From a virus: a stretch of 24,640 nt of DNA. Where the stretch lies: IMG/VR virus record IMGVR_UViG_3300006922_000174, positions 1 to 24,640 of that record; one strand, 5' to 3'. Both the position numbers and the translations under genes were made by a program. Below the pieces are notes generated by a model. The model was given only the letters and a program-made list of their open reading frames with translations. It was not told the DNA's origin and did not search any database. Positions 20,296 to 24,640 of this stretch are shown one piece after another. Each line of letters begins with the position of its first letter. Within the stretch, counting starts at the first letter, position 1.

Positions 20296-23200
20296 CTACA
20301 TCATATCATCTTCGTCAATGTCCAGCAAGGGCAACGGGGCGGGTTTTTTAACTCCAGACCCAAATAGGACTGGAGCATTTGGATCAGCAGTCTTGTACTT
20401 GTCTAGCTTACCTTGAATCTTGGCAGAAGGAAGTGCTGATCGCTTAATGGGAGGACCAAATGTCATTTTAGGGGTACCTCCGCCCTCAGGCTGATCCCAA
20501 ACCACAAAACGCACATCGGAGGAAGATGGATCGGCCTGAACAACAATGTGCTTACTGTTAAGAACACCAATATCAATATTCTGATCTGCAACCATTACTT
20601 CTAACTTCCCTAAACGATCCCCCGTCACCGGACCAAGGTTTACCACAGAATCAGTCCACGGCACTTGATGTGGAAGATAAATTTCATTGCTAGTATCTTG
20701 GGTCTGCAACCCATCAATGTAGGACCCCCACGGCCCGCCGCCCACATTCCATTTAGCTACCTGGTCTGTGTTATGAGGGTTGCCCCAGACATCACCGAAG
20801 GCCCACTGTGCATCTAACTTGCTTATCACATCGTCACTGAAAAGAATCACACCGCCCGAGGCACCGGACGTAGCATCATCACTTGAACGAATGTACATTC
20901 CTTCACCCGACATGTGCGCCGAATCAGTGTCCCCTGACTGGCCTTTTCGCCCGTGCCACGCATCACCGGATTGTGACTTCTCTGCCCTATCCAACGAACC
21001 TGTATGAGACCCATCATTATACAGGCGGTCAATAAACTTCTGACGCCCCTCCGTGCCAAAGAGGGTAAGTTTTTGATCTGAATAAAAGTGTGGTACTTTA
21101 GGAGAACCATCTGAGTGTTTAGTGTTTTTGACACCCTTCTCTTTAACACGCATCTCCCCCAATTCAAGAGCTACACGCTTTGCTACCTCAGGCTTCAAAA
21201 CAGGGTGGGGTTTTCCTCCAGCCAAAGAATATGTGATGTCTTCTGGCTTAACACCGTATGACCCTAAAGCATTTAAACTTTTCTCCATTGTATCAGGGGT
21301 ACTGAAATCCGTCCCGTACCCGTTATGGAAATCTACGTCACCCACCCCTAACTGCAAACTAGTTCCTTTAGTTAGGAAGTCTCGTGCCAACGAATCTCGT
21401 ATTTGAGTTTCTGTTGGGGGTGAGGCGTCTACAGAAACGTTACTGAAAACTTTTTCAATAGTTGCTTGCACCTGACTGGCGTCTTTCAATTTCTCTCTAT
21501 CTTCACCGCCAACAAACAATCTAACTCTCCGACTCAACCCATGCTCACCACCACCATTAGTAGCCACTTCAGGATAAATCATAGCTTTAACATCACCGAA
21601 ATCAACAATTCGGATATCCTGATCGGCAGGCGACTGAATCTTGGCCGCTGACTTAGGCCCGTATGATGAGCTAAGCTTTGAGTAACCATCTGAAGAAAAA
21701 TTATTTTTCTGTAGTGTTTGACCTTGCAGAGTCGAATCAACTTTTAGAGTAGGCATCCTGCTGCCCGAGAAGTGGAATACATTCTGCTCAGACCCACTAA
21801 TCTTGTACGAAGGCGCAACCCCCGAGTCAATTTGAGCCACAAGCTGTTCATGGGCTTCAGGGGAAAGGTTGAAAGAAAACTCGGCATTTTTAACAAACTT
21901 CGCTTCCCCAACATCAGTCCCACCCTCGTTAACAAAGTGTCCCGGAGTAAACGACGCTTTCTGACCTTGCAGAGCAGGCCCATCTAAAGAAAACTCACTA
22001 ACAATGGGAAGCGGTGAGTTAGAGCTATCGTCCTTCTGCTTGATATTAGAAGGACTGCTTATCGACTTAAGCACACCCTGCGCTGTAGAAGCTTGAATTG
22101 TAGAAACGTTTTCACTGGAAAGACTCATATTAGCTGCCAGAGGGCCGACTCCATCAGCGTAACTAGCCGGGTCATTCGGAGGACTATCCGGCTTAGCAGT
22201 CTTGCCATACTTCTTAGAAGACTCAGGCGGTTCAAACATGCTTACAGGGCTTACTAGTTTCTGCAACGCATCGCCACTAACCATGTCGTCTCCAAAGTCT
22301 TTAGACATGCTAGTCTCCCACGAACCGTGGCGCTGAGCAACAAAGTCAGAAATTTCTAACAAACGACCAGCCTCGTCATCCGTCAACTTCCCCGCCTCAA
22401 CTTGGTCCCGAATACGTTTCTGTGAAGCGGCAACATCATAATTGGTTAATGCTTTCTGCGCTTCAGCAATGACGGCCTTACGATCATCTGAAGGAAGATT
22501 CTTAATACTATCACCGAACCTGGAGCCGAAGAACTGCTCACCAAACTTCTCTTCGTGGGGCATAAATGCCTTACCAGCGTCAAAAGCAAAGATTGATGTA
22601 TCGTCATTTTTACCGACCATAGTGAGTCTGTTGGCACCATGATTATCCGGCTCGCTAATCAAATACTGCTGAGCCAACATAGCACCCATCTGTTTATGAT
22701 TGTATTTGTTACCAACACCCTCGTTCATATCTAGAACGTTACCAACATGCTCAATAATCATAGGACGGTTTGTTGTATCCCCAAACTTAGTAATTTTTTG
22801 ACCGTTGGGAGCCACGTCATCACCGCTCACAAGGAAGTCATTACCTGCAAACGTAACGCTAGGAACAGGAAGACCTAAATCCTGTGCAACAATCGCCGCT
22901 GAAGACTCAGACAAATGCTCTTTATCATTACGAGCAGGCTTCTTCAACACATACACATTTCCATTTGCCGAATCACGGAACATTTTAGTCGGGAAACCAA
23001 CCTGTCCATTGATACCCATATCCCCGGTAGGAATCTCATCAAAGCGAGAAACCTCTCCATTACTGATAGCGTCAAACAAGTCATCTGTAACATCAAAATC
23101 TGTAATCTTAAACTCTGGGTCATTCAAAGCATCAACACCGTTCTCTGCCAGCAACTCCGCAGCAGCAGTACGTTTTTCTGCATAGTTCTCGTCAGTCTGC

Positions 23201-24640
23201 AACGCATCGGCCTTGAGTGGTAAATCAGTCTGCTTCGACTTCTTTTTTGCGTCAGCGTTCGGCACCCATGATGGTTTATATGTTGGTTCCGGTGCCGTAT
23301 CACTAGCGACAGGAGCTTTCCCGCCCGCCTTCGCAAACTCGCCAGGGAGTCCTCCTCCGATATCGTCAGCCGCCATTTTGGACGCAATACTAGTTTGGTA
23401 AATCTCGTCGCTAGAAGAACCGCCACTAGTGACCCAATCATCTAGAGCGTCAGCAATCTTCAAGTCACGTTGCTTACCATTAACGTTGGTCGTATCTTTG
23501 TCAATAAAACTTGCAACATCTCCAGGCTTGGCAAAAATTAAATCATCTGTTTCACGGTTATCTGCAAGATTAAACTTATCCCAACCGTCCGCTACCTGTG
23601 CAACAAAGAAGTAGTTTTTAGAACCACCCTCTACTCCGTAACTGCCTTTGAGGGAACCCACAACACCAACATCATCTGCCGTTAATCCTGTCTCCTCAAA
23701 CAATTCACGCATAGCAGCGGCATGAGCAGTTTCCCCACCGTCTATTCCGCCCTTACTGAAAGTCCAGCCGAACCCCCCAAAATTCTCTTTAGAGTGACGG
23801 ATCATCACATGGCCCGATTCGCTATCCACCACCAGCACACCAACACGAGTAAAGGGATCATCAAGATCAAAATCAGGATCATCAAACAGCCGCTTTGGAT
23901 CGACATTCCCAATCTGCTCTGCATCAAACGGCGCATCATCGTAAACACTCTCACGATACACGTGCGCCTCCGCTTTAGGCTTAAAGCCTGTCAACCCATC
24001 AGCGCTACTATTAATGATGTCGTCGGGAAGATTCGTGGTATCATTAAGGTCAGGATTGTTTACAGCATCGTCAACTTTGTCAATCGGATGGAAACCGTCT
24101 GGATCAGGATCACCCATCTCCAACTCGGCGCTGTCTACAGCCGTTTTAGAATCTTCGTTCTTATCACGCCTACTACGCTCACCCAAAAGTTTCGCTCTGG
24201 TCTTCTTCTTACTCGGAGACATAGGCGGCTTCTTTGGATCGTTCAAGTCCTTGTTGAAGCTCTCAATATACCCGTCAAGCTCTTCGTCAGTCAAAGTTTT
24301 AATAAACAGTTCGTCTGGATTAACAAAAATATCATCAAGGTCATCATTCGATAAGGCAGCGTTCCGCTCCTTAGTAAACCCATCCACAGACAAGTCTTTA
24401 GAAGTTGGAGGTGACTTAGACTCACCACGTTGCTTACTTCGTATAGCCTGAATCTGCTCCATCTGCTTAATCCGGTTTTTCATACCGTAAGCAGTCTCAC
24501 CATCAGCCTCCCGTTGCTTCTTATACTCAATATGTGCCTGCTTATAGCTTTCTAACTCTTCATCAGAAAGACTATTGATAAACTCCAAGTTCTTCATCTT
24601 GCCACGTTCTTTTTTGAACCCGTCAGGACCATAATCTTTA
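20296..24640 (-). CDS. Giant multidomain protein (Nudix + HipA/PI4K-like kinase + C-terminal domain), 5' truncated
   Basis: At least 1433 residues counted from the first ATG in view (24597), but the frame is open to the edge and no ribosome site precedes that ATG. Residues 1-150 hold charged helical repeats. Residues 252-345 are a Nudix hydrolase domain with a full box: G283, E289, R297-E298, E301-E302, G304 (GGIDGGETAHAAAMREL, then FEETGL). Residues 495-760 resemble a HipA/PI3-PI4-kinase-like fold: Lys552/553 in VYVLKKP, Glu564 in a following helix, the loop DNHGAN (651-656) and FAFDAG with Asp673. Residues 1175-1345 form a further domain with AWHGRKG, HMSGEGMYI and NEIYLP segments. Linkers are Ser/Pro/Asp-rich. 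The architecture suggests a virion protein delivered with DNA to alter host nucleotides or proteins. Nudix is firm, kinase probable, the rest unknown. Confidence 0.85.
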   Translation of the reverse strand, partial: KDYGPDGFKKERGKMKNLEFINSLSDEELESYKQAHIEYKKQREADGETAYGMKNRIKQMEQIQAIRSKQRGESKSPPTSKDLSVDGFTKERNAALSNDDLDDIFVNPDELFIKTLTDEELDGYIESFNKDLNDPKKPPMSPSKKKTRAKLLGERSRRDKNEDSKTAVDSAELEMGDPDPDGFHPIDKVDDAVNNPDLNDTTNLPDDIINSSADGLTGFKPKAEAHVYRESVYDDAPFDAEQIGNVDPKRLFDDPDFDLDDPFTRVGVLVVDSESGHVMIRHSKENFGGFGWTFSKGGIDGGETAHAAAMRELFEETGLTADDVGVVGSLKGSYGVEGGSKNYFFVAQVADGWDKFNLADNRETDDLIFAKPGDVASFIDKDTTNVNGKQRDLKIADALDDWVTSGGSSSDEIYQTSIASKMAADDIGGGLPGEFAKAGGKAPVASDTAPEPTYKPSWVPNADAKKKSKQTDLPLKADALQTDENYAEKRTAAAELLAENGVDALNDPEFKITDFDVTDDLFDAISNGEVSRFDEIPTGDMGINGQVGFPTKMFRDSANGNVYVLKKPARNDKEHLSESSAAIVAQDLGLPVPSVTFAGNDFLVSGDDVAPNGQKITKFGDTTNRPMIIEHVGNVLDMNEGVGNKYNHKQMGAMLAQQYLISEPDNHGANRLTMVGKNDDTSIFAFDAGKAFMPHEEKFGEQFFGSRFGDSIKNLPSDDRKAVIAEAQKALTNYDVAASQKRIRDQVEAGKLTDDEAGRLLEISDFVAQRHGSWETSMSKDFGDDMVSGDALQKLVSPVSMFEPPESSKKYGKTAKPDSPPNDPASYADGVGPLAANMSLSSENVSTIQASTAQGVLKSISSPSNIKQKDDSSNSPLPIVSEFSLDGPALQGQKASFTPGHFVNEGGTDVGEAKFVKNAEFSFNLSPEAHEQLVAQIDSGVAPSYKISGSEQNVFHFSGSRMPTLKVDSTLQGQTLQKNNFSSDGYSKLSSSYGPKSAAKIQSPADQDIRIVDFGDVKAMIYPEVATNGGGEHGLSRRVRLFVGGEDREKLKDASQVQATIEKVFSNVSVDASPPTETQIRDSLARDFLTKGTSLQLGVGDVDFHNGYGTDFSTPDTMEKSLNALGSYGVKPEDITYSLAGGKPHPVLKPEVAKRVALELGEMRVKEKGVKNTKHSDGSPKVPHFYSDQKLTLFGTEGRQKFIDRLYNDGSHTGSLDRAEKSQSGDAWHGRKGQSGDTDSAHMSGEGMYIRSSDDATSGASGGVILFSDDVISKLDAQWAFGDVWGNPHNTDQVAKWNVGGGPWGSYIDGLQTQDTSNEIYLPHQVPWTDSVVNLGPVTGDRLGKLEVMVADQNIDIGVLNSKHIVVQADPSSSDVRFVVWDQPEGGGTPKMTFGPPIKRSALPSAKIQGKLDKYKTADPNAPVLFGSGVKKPAPLPLLDIDEDDMM
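24151..24624 (-). repeat. Two tandem charged repeats at the N-terminal end of the giant protein
   Basis: Two units of about 80 residues start at 24624 and 24384. Each begins with DGF-x-KER, and later carries S/TL-S/T-DEEL-E/D-x-Y (SLSDEELESY and TLTDEELDGY), followed by a Lys/Arg-rich helix. The first unit starts 27 bases upstream of the first ATG in view, which shows that translation begins further upstream. More copies may exist beyond the window. Confidence 0.65.

Noticed and set aside
23722-24354. Plus-strand 210-codon frame
   Set aside because: It is antisense to the Nudix region of the giant protein; Ile/Arg-rich composition reflects reverse-complement codons and no domain is visible.
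1-24640. Integrase, transposase, CRISPR array, attachment site, tRNA
   Set aside because: I looked for these on both strands and saw no convincing sequence; the window reads as virion morphogenesis genes plus an accessory cassette.

Overview
The window is a stretch of a contractile-tailed (myovirus-type) bacteriophage genome. Every gene I can support lies on the minus strand, so transcription runs from high to low coordinates. The identification rests on an HK97-type major capsid protein, head-tail connector proteins, a tail sheath, a tail tube, frameshifted tail assembly chaperones, a tape measure protein and the first baseplate genes, in the usual order. The host cannot be read directly. 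Several genes have promoters placed so close to the start codon that the mRNA would be leaderless, and the 503-residue head protein carries sequence modules I recall mainly from actinophages. Both hint at an actinobacterial host with access to vitamin B12, since the phage carries a B12-dependent ribonucleotide reductase. This is an inference.

Region A, 24640 to 17565, is the early head module. It opens with a giant protein whose reading frame is still open at the window edge. That protein strings together charged repeats, a Nudix hydrolase domain, a HipA/PI4-kinase-like domain and an unassigned C-terminal domain, and may be a virion-delivered effector. Three small genes of unknown function follow, then a modular 503-residue basic protein with two Cys-His repeats. 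Region B, 17369 to 16080, is the major capsid gene, closed by two tandem intrinsic terminators.

Region C, 15958 to 11114, is a non-structural cassette inside the structural cluster. It holds an unknown 242-residue protein, a class II ribonucleotide reductase, a structured intergenic segment that may encode a small RNA, an unknown 117-residue protein, a helicase-associated-domain/HTH protein, a two-helix membrane protein, an Nmad1 (DUF1599) protein and a 50-residue arginine-rich protein. Several units here have their own promoter-like sequences.

Region D, 11094 to 1, is the neck and tail: connector, virion morphogenesis protein, probable tail terminator with an Fn3 domain, sheath, tube, terminator, a promoter with leaderless geometry, tail chaperone with a -1 frameshift extension, tape measure, an XkdP-like baseplate protein, a gpD-like hub with a peptidoglycan-binding domain, and the start of a gpV-like spike protein cut by the window edge. 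I saw no tRNA, insertion sequence, CRISPR array, integrase or attachment site. Terminase, portal and head protease are not visible and probably lie beyond 24640.
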